A DNA stretch of 64,000 nt from Steinernema hermaphroditum. Taxonomy: Eukaryota > Nematoda > Chromadorea > Rhabditida > Steinernematidae. The notes under the pieces are model-generated. The model did no database searches and was not told where the DNA came from. It worked only from the letters and a program-made list of their open reading frames with translations. Shown here one piece after another: positions 26,389-37,344 of this stretch (positions are counted from its first letter, which is position 1; each line of letters starts with the position of its first letter). Location: positions 5,978,012 to 6,042,011 of the forward strand of contig CM059623.1 in the NCBI GenBank assembly GCA_030435675.1, in the 5' to 3' direction. The translations under genes and the position numbers were made by a program.

Positions 26389-27759
26389 TCAGTCGCCTCT
26401 GGGCCCCTCGTCTCTCCTCTCGGAGGAGAACGTGAAGCCGGCCATCTCGAGAAGGGTCTTGTCCGGATTCTCATCCCAGTTTCCAGGAAGCGGCACACGT
26501 TTGTTCTTCTCGACCTGCCGACTCTGCCACTGCTTCAGCTTCTGCTGCTCCTGGAGTGTCGTCGCCCCGCTGCATCCCCACACCTCGATGGCAGCCACGT
26601 TGTTCATGCCTTTGTCAATCGAGAGAAACTTGTCAAAGGACAGTCCCATGAACGCGGACCGGAGCTTCAGATTACAGTACACCGCGCCAGCGCACTCGAT
26701 TCGCTTGCACGTGGGAAAGAAGTGATAGAGAGCAGTCAGAGGGCCTCCGAAACGCTTAGCGCTGTGGCGCCACTCCTGATCTATTGCGACAGCAACGAGT
26801 CCCCCGTCAGTCAGCTTGAAAATGGCTACGGTAGCTCCACGGTAGTCGAAGACGTTCGTCTCGAATCTGCAACACACAGCTCTTACGAAGTTGGAAGCAT
26901 CGCCTACCTATTCACGCTGATGCCCTGCTCAGCACTCGTGTACAGCGGGGTCCAGTGGCGCGTTTGTTCGTTCTCTTCTCCCTGCAGTAACACCTAGAAC
27001 CTCGAAGGAGAACACGCATGCTACCTGACCCTGAGAAGGGAAGAACTTGGATGGCAGGCACGACTGCAAGTAGAACATCTGCGCCGGTGACAGAATATCC
27101 GAAGAATAGTCTTTTTTCACCTGAACGTTTCTAAGTGATTTCCGATGAAGAAAACCACTGACCTCCAGAATGCCATAGAAAGCATTTAAAACCTTGGCCT
27201 GCACGGCGCTGCAGAGCTTCGGACAAATGGAGTTATTCCACTGAACGATGTTCTCTGTTTCTTTCCCCGTCGACTCCTAGAATAACCTCTGGATAAAGTA
27301 GCTCGCACACAACGCACCATTTCCTCGACCAGCAAACTGATGAACTTCTGGTCGCCCTGGACTGCCTCGACTCCGGCAGCCTCAAAGCACACTCTCAGAA
27401 GGTGGTGCACGGGCATGAGCAGCATCACGTACACGTCCGTAGAGGTCCCCACAAGGGAAAGTGCGTGCCGTCCGAAGACGTCGATGCTCATCGAGTCCTC
27501 CGGGCTAACTGAGTCCTCGCCGAGATACTTCCAGAGATTCGTCGCCAGAGGATCTCCGCATGCATCCTGAAATCCACTTATCTTACCGCTTCCCAGACGA
27601 TTTACTTGCCTGAAAGTGTTGGAGGCGAAGTCCCTCTTCCGCTCCTCCGGTGAGCCTCTTGTAGGCCGCTACTATACGAGGGTTCAGGTGCCTCGGGGAT
27701 TCCGGCCCTGTTGTCGAGGGCGCCCCGCTCTTCGATTCCGCACTTTTCGTGTTGCCCAT
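26389..27759 (-). CDS. MEAK7: MEAK7/TLDC1 (EAK-7), TLDc-domain protein
   Basis: A TLDc-domain protein; the mammalian orthologue is a lysosomal mTOR regulator and the worm EAK-7 acts on the insulin/FoxO axis. About 385 residues in six exons. It starts MGNTKSAES, a myristoylation-type N-terminus as in MEAK7. The TLDc part includes WTPLYTSAEQG, VAIFKLTDGGLVAVAIDQEW, FFPTCKRIECAGAVYC, and the typical end VAAIEVWGCSG plus a Gln/Lys-rich helix and WDENPDKTLLEMAG. The ATG lies 4 nt after a CTTTTCAG acceptor (trans-splice signature). Intron 1 uses a GC donor (CAG|GCAAGT), the only in-phase choice. Intron 4 (26994-27024) is only 31 nt. The stop is at 26389-26391, about 140 nt from the STK32 stop on the other strand, so the two genes converge. 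Confidence 0.88.
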
Positions 27760-28539
27760 CAGGCTGAAAAGTCACAAAATCGTATAAGCGTTGAAGCAGG
27801 AATGCGCCACTCGACGCGATTATGTAAATTCGGGGAGCGTCGGACGCCTCCGATTCTGAAGTCGCCGCGAGGAATCAAGTGGCGTCGTTCCAAAACGAAG
27901 AACGACGTGCGAAGGAAATGGGTGGTCTCGGCGCGATCTTTCGCGGTTGATGCAATTTTTGGGGTGTGTTTGAACCTCCTTCGGCGTTTCTGGAACTCTC
28001 TGTCCTATATAGTCCTATCGGGTGGCAGAGATTTGACAATTGTTTCTGCATCTTTTTTTTGTGCCCTCAAAGGATCGTGTGAAAAGAAACTTGCTGGAAT
28101 GTCAGCATTATGAACTTGTAAGACTAATTATTCATGCTCGATATATATAGTCGGTTTCAAAAATCTCTTCCTTTGGCGGGTTCGGCCAAATTTGATTGTT
28201 CAGCGGCCAAATTGGTGAGAATTCGCGATACTTGCTCAAACGAAACATCGAAAACTGAGTAAACATGCCCAAATTTGACAAAACAAATCAAAAAGGCGTG
28301 GTGTGCGCTACTATATAGTAACAGCGATGTTAAATTGAGCGCGATCACCCGTTCAGAGCACGGAACGGTGAATTGCCGGAGTTTCTCACGTCCAAATTGT
28401 CGCCGCAAAAGTGCCCGCCGATGGAAGAGCTTTTTGTACTCGACTATGCTGAAGTTCGAGATTGCGGTACTCATTGTGCCTCCTATAATGGCGTGTTTGC
28501 GATCTTATCCTTTTTCTCTCAGAATCTCAGTTGACCAAC
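27760..28539. other. Divergent intergenic region with a foldback-end remnant
   Basis: Lies between MEAK7 (minus) and the small membrane gene (plus), so it probably holds both promoters. At about 28140-28170 the sequence TATATATA followed by GTCGGTTTCAAAAATC matches the end and target of the foldback element at 39501, suggesting an old remnant of the same family. Confidence 0.35.
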
Positions 28540-28758
28540 ATGCTCTTCCCCGGAGGAATGGGCCGCGATCCGGCTGTCGCCGAGTACATGCGCAAAGAAG
28601 CCGCCAGCAAGGCCAAGCAGGACCTCATCACTTTCGTTTCTTTCGGATTCTTCATTGAAGTTGGTGAGTGGCTGTCTCTTTCATACCGTCAATTCAATCA
28701 CCCCTCTTCAGTTGCATTCACCGGTACCTACTTCGGAATCAAGTCCCTCTTGACTTAG
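28540..28758 (+). CDS. Small single-pass membrane protein, 56 residues
   Basis: Two exons joined by a 48-nt intron (GTTG|GTGAGT ... CTTCAG|TTGC) give a 56-residue protein. Residues 1-28 are polar and charged (MLFPGGMGRDPAVAEYMRKE..). Residues 29-54 are one hydrophobic helix (LITFVSFGFFIEVVAFTGTYFG) ending KSLLT. No cleavable signal is evident. A TTTTTCTCTCAG acceptor sits 17 nt upstream of the ATG. The size and topology resemble small subunits of mitochondrial or ER membrane complexes, but I do not recognise the family and assign no function. Confidence 0.6.
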   Translation: MLFPGGMGRDPAVAEYMRKEAASKAKQDLITFVSFGFFIEVGEWLSLSYRQFNHPSSVAFTGTYFGIKSLLT

Positions 28759-29259
28759 GATTAGCGATAGATACTCTTCGCCGCCAGGTGTTGTTACGAC
28801 TTTTAGCCTCTTTCACGTTGTTGTTCCCGAAGTGAGGTCATAAAGGTTACAATAGAATGCTTGTTCCTCGTGCAGTTGTAATGTGCTGGCGATCGTTTTC
28901 GCCGCGCGCGGTGACGGTGTTTCAACTGGTCGACGGAATGGTGCCCTATTATGGGTTTCCCCTTTTTCTGTCCTGACGACAAATGTCGAAATCGTTTCGC
29001 TGATCGGTCGACATGCCAGGGGATGACAGTGCGCGAAGAGGCAGCTGCTGGAAAATAAGACCGTCCGACGACCTTGAGGTTGCGCGACTGAAGCCGAAGC
29101 GAGCAAAAATAATAATAATGGAAGAGGGGTGCGACGTTGAGGAAAGCGAACGCGTCCGAAGGGGAAAACGAGTTTTATCGTGCGAAGCGACCGACGGCGC
29201 CATTTCGCCAGAAGCTGGAAAGGAAGTGCGCGAGAGCCAGCTGGTGTGTGGAACTGTAA
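28759..29259. other. CLOCK-like upstream region
   Basis: 500 bp between the small membrane gene and the CLOCK-like start. A plus-strand frame from 29013 is open but lies out of phase with the bHLH exon, so it is not coding for it. No named element is recognised. Confidence 0.3.
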
Positions 29260-31110
29260 ATGGACATTGGGGACGTCGCAACCCCCTCCACATCAGCGGG
29301 AAGAAGTGCGAAGAGGTAAGAGGTAAAGTTGGTTGCTGTAGCTTTCCCCTTCCAGGCGACTGCGAAATGAGTGCGAGAAACGCCGCCGGGACTCGTTCAA
29401 CCGCTTTATCAACGAGCTGACGGACATCGTGGCCAATGGCGACCGGAAGATTGACAAGAGCAACGTTCTGCAGAAGGCGATCGAGTTCCTCAAAGACCGT
29501 CAAGCCAAGAGTGAGCTAGAGCATAGTGCATCGGAGATGAGCAAATCGATTTCAGTGGAAGCGCAGAACTCGATTGCGAGCGAGAAGGTGCGGAGCGGCT
29601 CCGTGGAGGAATCTCAACTGTGCCGCGCGTTGAACTGCCTACCTCATCACCTGGTGCGTGCCCAGATGGAAATCATCGGTGCCGGAATGTTTTGCTTCGG
29701 GAGGAACGGGGAGATCTTGCATGCGTCACCATCGTTCGCCTCTCTGTTGGGGTCCACTGTAAGTGCAGAGGCGAAACGGGCTCCACACTACGCCTCGTTT
29801 AGTGCTCTGACGTTCAAGCGAAATCGCTGTTTTCGCTGCTTCCTGCAAGTGCCACTGAAGGCCTGCGAGTGTTCCTAGGCGTTCACGACGATGCGCCGAA
29901 GAAGTGGAAGGAAATCGCCCAAATTACGGTAGGCACTATGGAGCTGACAGGAAAGTGGGCTCGAATTGCATTCGATCGAGGGAAGTCCGAGGTGAGGTTG
30001 ATTGCATCGTGCGGAGCAACATGTGATCGTTTAGGGCAGTGATTTGGCGGAAATTAGCGCAGTCGAGCGCGAAGTCTTTGTGGGGGTCGCCCGTGCCACT
30101 GGAAGACTGCCAGCGCGCGAATTCTCCCTTGATAACATCTCCTCGGCTCATTTGCCCAGCGGGCTCGCCTTTTCCTTCATCTACAATGGCGATTTTACGT
30201 GTGTCTCTGCCGATGAAAGGTGCATACATACACATATCTCGATTACGGTATTCATTTCAGTGGAATAAAGCTACTTGGCTACGGTATTCTGGACGTCGTT
30301 GGGACTTCAGGATACTCATTGATCCACGAGGACGATCTCGATGTCGTTGCTGAGGATCACAAACAACGTATGTGTGCAAGTGAACGTCAAATTATGAGAG
30401 AGAGGCTACAGTAATCGTCGCTAAGTCGATGGACATCACGCCGCACCGTTTACGGATGGATTCCGGTGGTTATATGTGGATGAAGTGCTTCGCCTCCATT
30501 CAAGAGGACATTGGAGATACGAAACGCATAAGATGCGTTTACACTCCGACGAACATACCGGAGAGAGCGAGATTCTCCGGGATCCCGAACGTGCTGTCCG
30601 TGGAGTCTCCGAAGACGGTCGTTCCGGTGTCCCCGATGGTGAGAGCGCCCTCTGCGATGGTGACTCCGATTCCGGTCTTCTGCACCCCCTCAACGCCAGG
30701 AACTTCGGCGAGCACGATTCTGCCTTCGATCCATCGTCACCAAGGCTTTCCCATGAGTCCGGCGCTGACCGAAGAGGGAGCGCCCCATACGCTTCGCTCT
30801 CGCTCGCAGTCACTCAGTGTCGGCGATCGCAAGCGGAACTTCTCGGAGAGCGCGACATCGTCGTTTGATGTGCTTAGCCCTCGGAGCGCTAACATTCCGC
30901 CGGTCCCCGAAACGCCCGAGCCGAACTTCGAGAACGTCCTCGAGTTCTTCTTACAGAAGGTATGATATCGGAAGTTGTTCGACCGGTGCGAAGACACCTG
31001 TCGTTTAGAGCAGAGAACTGCAAGATCAAGTGAAGAGAAAGCGAATCGAACTGTTCAAACTATCGCAGCAGAACGGCTCGGCGACACAAATGTTCGGAAA
31101 TGGAGCGTGA
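29260..31110 (+). CDS. CLOCK: CLOCK-like bHLH-PAS transcription factor
   Basis: About 527 residues in seven exons. The start MDIGDVATPSTSAG runs in phase into the basic region, with the splice falling inside it (SAKR|RLRNECEKRRRDSFN). The bHLH continues with RKIDKSNVLQKAIEFL, the CLOCK/NPAS2 pattern. PAS-A begins around HHLVRAQMEIIGAGMFCF. PAS-B contains KLLGYGILDVVGTSGYSLIHEDDL and a following GGYMWMKCFASIQ. After PAS-B is a Ser/Pro/Thr-rich linker with many SP/TP sites, then a charged C-terminal helix (RELQDQVKRKRIELFKLSQQ) recalling the CLOCK exon-19 helix. There is no poly-Gln tail, so the protein is much shorter than insect or vertebrate CLOCK. It would be expected to pair with a BMAL/ARNT partner. 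AATAAA is at 31191. Confidence 0.82.
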
Positions 31111-31190
31111 GCAGAAGAAAAGAGATCATATAAGGAAAAGAGAAACGGGTCTTCTCTTCCTATTGTACATTGCGAAGTCAAGAAAGATCG

Positions 31191-31196
31191 AATAAA
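31191..31196 (+). terminator. Poly(A) signal AATAAA of the CLOCK-like gene
   Basis: AATAAA 80 nt past the CLOCK-like stop codon on the coding strand. Confidence 0.6.
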
Positions 31197-31252
31197 TCCC
31201 TATCGTTGCTCCAAACTCTCATGGGTACTATGTGTTTCAAGGATGCAGTTTA

Positions 31253-31302
31253 TTTCAGAAGTTTTAAAGAACTTTTTTTATCCATGACCGGGTGCGGGGA
31301 CA
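31253..31302. repeat. Solo terminal-repeat fragment of the TTAA element family
   Basis: About 50 bp closely match the right ends of the elements at 33889-34627 and 37345-38064, including TATCCATGACCGGGT, but with no partner repeat nearby. It is probably a deletion remnant. Confidence 0.6.
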
Positions 31303-31703
31303 GGTTTCAGCTTCGGCTATTTCAGACTAGCTTTCGAATGGTCTCGATTTGATCAGGTCCTGTGACGATTACCCATCTAACAGTGGGATAGTATACGGTA
31401 AATGCCGAAAGCGGAAAAGGAAAGCACCTGGAGGGAATGCCTCCGGTTTTGGAAGTCTTTCTTCTGGTGTGTTTTTTAGATCAACAACTTTATAGTTGGG
31501 CTTTCCCAAGTGCGAACAGCAAGTGGAATTGCAAGTTGTTTGGATTACAAGCGATTTGCGCAGTGTTATCTCTCATGAGTGCACGGTGTGAGGCCTTTCC
31601 CTCTTCGATCTTTGCCTGTATTCACATTTCTGTGTTGTTTTTTGGTTATCACAGTTACTGTCACTCATTGCAAGTTCATTCAATGAAACCTTTCAGATTT
31701 GAA

Positions 31704-31986
31704 ATGGACCCCCAACTGCAAAACTTCGTCCACCAACTCCAGGCCGAAACTCAGAAACAGAAGTTTGCCGAGCAGGTAGGTCTTGGTCGCCATTTCTCCT
31801 GTTCTGTGACGTCGTTGCTAGGTCCATACGTTGACTAATCGCTGCTGGGATGTTTGCATTGGCGACAGCCGCCTAGGAAACAAGATCGATGGCCGCACAC
31901 AGACGTGCTTACAGAACTGTGTGAACCGCATGATTGACGCATCCAACTTCATGGTCGAGCATCTGCAGAAGATGGGGCACCACTAG
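31704..31986 (+). CDS. TIMM8: TIMM8, small Tim chaperone of the mitochondrial intermembrane space
   Basis: Two exons (31704-31775, 31822-31986) encode 78 residues, the normal length for Tim8. The twin CX3C motifs CWDVC and CLQNC are present, separated by the usual spacing; they form the disulfides that make the small-Tim hairpin. The N-terminus MDPQLQNFVHQLQAETQ and the C-terminus ..NFMVEHLQKMGHH fit Tim8 better than Tim9, 10 or 13. Tim8-Tim13 hexamers escort TIM23-type clients across the intermembrane space. The ATG lies 7 nt after a CCTTTCAG acceptor (trans-splice signature). The intron is 46 nt. Confidence 0.93.
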
Positions 31987-32475
31987 GAAACCTCCTCATC
32001 TCTCGTTATGACAGTTTTTGTTTGTTTTGTTTCTCCGTGGACACTATTCGTCGGTTAGTATGTTGGTCATTTCCAAGCTGCATAAAGTTTATTAGGTTTT
32101 TGTATCGTGGTCCATTCGCTGTTGCGCTCTCGCCGGGGCTGTCGGAGTCAAGGGATGACGTGGCGTCGTGATGGTTGTCGCTGACGGTCGGAAGGCATCC
32201 GTTTTTTTTTGGTCAATCGATCTTCACGGGGTGGATCGGTATGTCTTATTGACGCCACAGGGTTCCGTTAAGGCGCCAAAGTCGAGCGGAAGTGGCAGCT
32301 TGGCGATGGGGAGCGAACGGCACCTCGTTCTCGGATATTATTCACGTGCGCTTGATTCTGTTTCGTTTTCTATTGATTTTCCGCGTGTGTGGCGGCGCAC
32401 TATGGCCGCCATCTCGATAAACAAATTAACTCCGCGGAGAGTTGTAGACGTGATTCCGCGCCACTTCGGATCCGG
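31987..32475. promoter_or_regulatory. TIMM8-TTC7 gap
   Basis: The 3' UTR of TIMM8 and the TTC7 promoter region share this 490 bp. A plus-strand frame enters TTC7 from 32389, but the first family-like residues start at 32476. No acceptor adjoins that ATG. No other feature is seen. Confidence 0.35.
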
Positions 32476-35400
32476 ATGTCGTCGAAGTTGAAGGGCAGTC
32501 GACTGGAGGCCGAAGTCGACAGATACCGCAGCGAGTGCAACTGGCGCCGCATGGCCGACGTCCTCGGATGGGTGCGCTCCAAGAACTCGGGGATGGAGCA
32601 GTTCGCCGATCTGCTCGAGGGTGAGCTCATCCTCGAGGCCTTCATCGAGAGTCAGTCAGGTGAGTCTTCTGTTCGTCACCCTTTCACTTCAAGCGTTTCA
32701 GAGTTACTGACGCCGAATCCGGAGCACTTCGATGCGCTGCGGAAGGCCGAGTCTTTGCTGCAGACGAGCCTCGAGACCAATTCCGAGAGCGCCGTGATCT
32801 CGATGGACGCCCGGCTTCTGCTGGCGAAGCTCTACTATTTCGTGGCGAACTTTCGGGAGGCGCTCGCGAACATCGAAAAATCGAAGCTGGACAAAGCCGG
32901 AACGCCCTTTGAAACTCTTCGGGCGCTGAAGCTCGTCGCCGAAGCGTATGCTATCAAGGGATTCTCCATGGAGCAACTGAATGCGAAGGAGGAGCGCCGC
33001 GCACAGCAGGAGAAGAACCGAATACAAGTCCTCTACTGCTTCGAGAAATCGGCAGAGTTGGCGATCTGTTACGTTTCTGAGCTGGAGAAGTCCCTAAATT
33101 CAGCCACGCGCAGTGCTGCCGCTCCTGGTACCTCAGCCCTAAATGCTGACAAAATCGGTGAGTTTATGGTGGAGTTGTCCTAAGTGATTGCTTGCTCTAG
33201 GGGAGTTGCTGGAAACTACACTGGAACGTGTGCCTTTATTAACGCTTCGGCGGAACGTTTGTGACAAGCGATGGGACGCAAACGGAGTGGAGTGGTATCG
33301 GAAGATAATGACTTCCCTCGGCGACAAGGCTATTGGAGAGAGGCTTCAGCAGCGCCTAAGTCGGCAGCTGGCCGAAGTACTCATCCGAGGGATGCTCGAG
33401 AGTGACTATGACCAGTCGTCGCTGAACAAATCTTTGTCCGTCACGGAAAAGTCGCAGAGTTTGGGGTTTGTCCACTCCGCAATCCATGTAAACATCCTCT
33501 TCTTCAGGTTCTATACGGGTTCGCATAAGGGTTACTTTTCGCCGGTGTCACGGATCGAGGAGATTCTGCTGCTGCTTCTGATCAGCGAAGTGCTGTCCAC
33601 TAGGGACGTGATTCTCAGCCGCTCGGACGACCTCCAGTCGTGTCGTCGCGATTCGATTCAAGATGCCACCATGGTACACAATCTCCTGACTATGGTAAGT
33701 ACGGTCTCCACGCATATGTTAAAGTGGTTGGGTGTAATCGACGGTCGGCGATTAAATTTAATCGTATTCATACTCATTTGCATTGCCCATCAATATACGA
33801 TCAGAAGGTTAATTATCTGCCTTTCGATCTTTATGTTCAATCGAGTGCTTTGGCGCCCCGAAGGAACGTCTTCTAGGGAAAGCGCCGATTAAAGGGACCC
33901 GGTCATGGATAAAAAAATGTGTTTTAAAACTTCCGAGAACTTGTGTACCGCTGTTTTCGGGGTCACTGAGCACGGTGGTGAAGTCGGTTTCCCAAAAAAA
34001 TTTAGTGGTTTTCAAGAAAAAAGACCTTAGGATCCAGAATGTGTTTTACCATCGGTCCCAACACGATCTATCCGGCGCGGCACGAGTTGCGCAATATTTT
34101 CATTCTTTCTGGCCGAAATAGGTGACGAGCAGGCCCGCGCTTAGGAACATTTTGCTCAGAAGCTTCTGGCGCGTCTAATGAGCCCACACTTGCTCCGATT
34201 GGATAAGTGCGCAGAAAACGCGGGAACTACGGTCGTGTCCGTCATGGTAGACGTTTCGGGACCGGAAGACCGGAAATTAGACAGTAACACTGCGTAGAGC
34301 CTAAGGTCTGTTTCTTGAAAACTACTGGGTTTTTTTTGGGAAACTGATTTCACTACTGGGTTTTTTTGGGAAACTGATTTCAGCATGATTTTAGGCAGCC
34401 TCTAAAAGAAGGGACTAAAAGCTTTTCGGGGCGAACCGCGAACTCTGCCTTGCGTTTCAAGTCGAAGTTAGCACGGCATTTTTTGTCTTTTTTTTGCTAT
34501 TTCTCGGAAACTATCATTTTTTCCGAGAAACCGACTTCACCATCGTGTTCAGCGACCTCAAAAACAGGGATACACAAATTTTCAGAAGATTTGAAGAACT
34601 TTTTTATCCATGACCGGGTCCCTTTAAACGAATATCCTTCGATTGCCAAAGGGTCGCGCGAGTGCACGGAGTTGGAACCTCGGCGCAGTTCATCTCCCCT
34701 CTATCTCTTGATGACCACTTTAGGCGCACTGCCGTGTTGGCACATAATCAGCAACGATTTGGCGCCGTCGCGCCAATTGGAGTGTGAAGTGTCCTTTTTC
34801 ATGTTGCCTATCATGGCGCGTGCAGTCAACAAGTGTCATCTCACCATCTGTTCGTCTTGCCCTCAAAATGCGATGGCGCGCGAACTAGTGTAACCAAAAC
34901 ACAGTTTTGTAATGTTTTGCTGTTGCGGCACCACCTCTAAATTCATTTCCTCATCTCCCGACATTTGAAGTTGTTTTTGCTGCGATCCATGAGGGCCTTC
35001 ATTGTTTACATTGTTTGTCCGTCGTCCTTTCGTCCGTTCCTCGCCCATCGAGCGTGATGTCAAAGCGGTCCTTGATTCTGATGTAGACGTTTTCCCCTTG
35101 CGCTTTTCCTGCACTGCGTCAGCTTTTTCAGTTGTGAATGTTTTCGCTACGTCGATAACGTACTGACATGGGGGTTCCTGCATTTGTCCCAGGAAGTCAT
35201 GTATCACGACAAGACCATGATATCAATATCTTCGGAGATAATGCAGAACTGGTGCTGCACAGAGAAAGCCGATCTGTATCTCATCGATGTCTTTTAGGTG
35301 CTCTCGAGCCTACGACAGTATCAGCTGCTGGCGAACATCTACGAGCGCGCGATGAAGTTCGCGAATCAGGACCGATACATCTGGTTCCAGTTCGGCATGT

Positions 35401-37163
35401 CGCTCATGTGCCAAGGAAGATGGCTCCGCGCCTCGCGAATCCTCCACCAGTGCGTCACGCTGGAGAGAGAAGACGAGAACGAATGCGTCGAACACATGCT
35501 CTTGGCCAAAATGGAGATAGAACAGCTCGGACAGTACGACAAAGGTGAGCGCTTGTGGAACGACCCGGAGCTGGAGTGCCTATTTCAGCTATCGAGCACG
35601 CCGATAAGGCCATAAAGCTGTGCAGTCAGAACTGGCTCAAGGGTCGATGCATGCTCCTGCACGCCGTGGCGTTCAGCTTGAAGGCGCAGACGGTGGTGGT
35701 CTTCGATGATAGGAAGCAGATGCTGGCGGACGCCGTTTGTCTTTTCGAAGCCGTGATAAAGCACGACACCCACGACGAGCTCGCCTACTTCTTTTGCGCA
35801 CTACAGTATGCAATTGGTAAGAATGAGCTGCGTTCGGTTACTGTAACCATTCGCTTGCAGCTCGTGACATGGATACGGCTCTGGCCTACTGTCAGCGCTC
35901 CTTAGAGCTGAACCCGGAGCAGCCGCTAGCCATCATGTTTCTTGCACTGCTGTTTACGGCAAGAAACGATTACAAGGGTGCGCGGGAACTCGTCATCAAG
36001 GCTCTGGACGACTTCCCCACGCACTATGGCCTTCTTGTTCTGCGGCTGAAGCTCGAGACGAAATACGGTAGGCGTGTTTTGATTCCATTACGGCTAATGT
36101 GCTTTTGAAGGGAGGGTAGAAGAAGCGCTGAACACTTCCAAGCATCTGCTGAACTTCTGGCGCCGGCTGCCGAGGGGAAGTGTCGACATGATCAACGGCG
36201 AGGAGGAAAATGTGTCGAATGGTGGAGGGCCGCCGTCGAAAAACGGCGCCAGCGACTCCGTCAAGGACATCACCGCTTCCCGCTCCTTTGTGGCAAACCA
36301 AGAAGTGATGGCGCCCGTCGCCCCGATGTTCACGACGCCGCTCGGCATTATCTCTAAAGCTTCTCATGTGTCCCTGCACGCCAGCGTCCCCGACGTAACT
36401 GGCAAGCTTGGAAAGCGCGCATTATGTCCTAACCGACCGTCTTTCAGATTCCGCGTCCATTGTCAACTCCACGCAAGCGAACATTTCCGAGTTTGGCGGA
36501 GGATCGACCATCTCGGAATCCGTGGGACTGCATTCCTCATCAAGTAATTCGATTGGCGCCCAAGCAACGTTCAGAATACAGGCGAGTATTTGGGTGGAAC
36601 TGGCTGAACTGTTTCTGGAGGCCAAGAAGGTCGACGATGTCCAGGCCTGTGTTGAAGAAGCATGCTCTCTATTTCCAAATTCTCATCAGGCACTTTATTT
36701 GAAGGTATTTGCATAACTACTGCCCTCTTCTGACCATAAGTTTCATCGCAGGGAAGGTTATTTTCCATAAAATCAGATGATATTCGCGAGAAGGACCCCA
36801 GCTCGGCGGCGAGCTATCGTGCTCGTGCAAAGTCCTGCTTGCTTTCAGCGCTGGCCATTTGCCCATCCCACATCCCCTCATTAAGGCATCTCGCCCATGT
36901 ATACCGAAATGACAGCAACCTGAAAATGGCGGAGAAGATTCTAAGGTGAGGCTCGCTAGAGATTTTCGTTTCTGGAGATTGGTTTCAGGGATGTTATCAG
37001 AGTGGATCCGCTCAATAACGAATCCTGGCAGGCGCTGGCAGAAGTTCTTGGTGAAGACTGTCGCTATGAAGAGTCCATTGAATGTTCGCAAACGGCAAAC
37101 TGTCTTGAATCAACAACTCCAATTATTCCATTGACTGTTATTCCACGGGTTATAAGAACGTAG
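32476..37163 (+). CDS. TTC7: TTC7, TPR scaffold of the PI4KA complex
   Basis: In animals TTC7 links PI4KA with FAM126 and EFR3 at the plasma membrane to make PI4P. About 840 residues, close to human TTC7A/B. The N-terminus SRLEAEVDRYRSECNWRRM matches the family opening. TPR helices follow, including LLLAKLYYFVANFREALANIE and YERAMKFANQDRYIWFQFGMSL. C-terminal repeats include AACVEEACSLFPNSHQALYL-type helices and RHLAHVYRNDSNLKMAEKILRDV, and the end is PLTVIPRVIRT. First exons: 32476-32659, 32702-33157, 33201-33465, 33508-33694; the next begins at 35298. All introns are short except intron 4 (33695-35297, 1.6 kb), which was enlarged by a mobile element. AATAAA is at 37231. Confidence 0.92.
33889..34627. 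mobile_element. TTAA-flanked inverted-repeat element, copy A, in a TTC7 intron
   Basis: 739 bp bounded by TTAAAGGGACCCGGTCATGG and its inverse ending GGGTCCCTTTAA. The terminal inverted repeats extend about 110 bp and contain the GGTTTCCCAAAAAA / CCGAGAAACCGACTT blocks. There is no transposase frame. The outer TTAA suggests piggyBac-type target choice, but only copy-to-copy alignment would settle it. It lies wholly within TTC7 intron 4 and accounts for half of that intron's length. Confidence 0.75.
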
Positions 37164-37230
37164 GTGCTAAACTCTCCGAGAACACTCAATCAAATCAATT
37201 GTTGTGTAAATACTTAGGCTCTCCCGGGAG

Positions 37231-37236
37231 TAATAA
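37231..37236 (+). terminator. Poly(A) signal AATAAA of TTC7
   Basis: AATAAA 68 nt past the TTC7 stop codon, before element copy B. Confidence 0.6.
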
Positions 37237-37344
37237 ATACCTAATTTCTAGTTCTTTCGGTGACGTGGAGAACGCCTTGATTCCATGTCCCCTCTCAATG
37301 TACACGTGCGCCATCGAAGTCCTGGGCGCCTCCGATATGTGTAC

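Larger units (their letters stand above)
31111..31703. other. Gap with poly(A) signal and a repeat-end fragment
   Basis: Contains the CLOCK-like poly(A) signal AATAAA (31191-31196) and, at about 31253-31302, a fragment matching the terminal repeat of the TTAA element copies at 33889 and 37345 (ATCCATGACCGGGT core). The rest holds no recognised gene and probably includes the TIMM8 promoter or outron. Confidence 0.5.

Noticed and set aside
29013..29420. 135-codon frame as the CLOCK N-terminus
   Set aside because: Out of phase with the bHLH exon; the frame starting at 29260 joins the basic region in phase.
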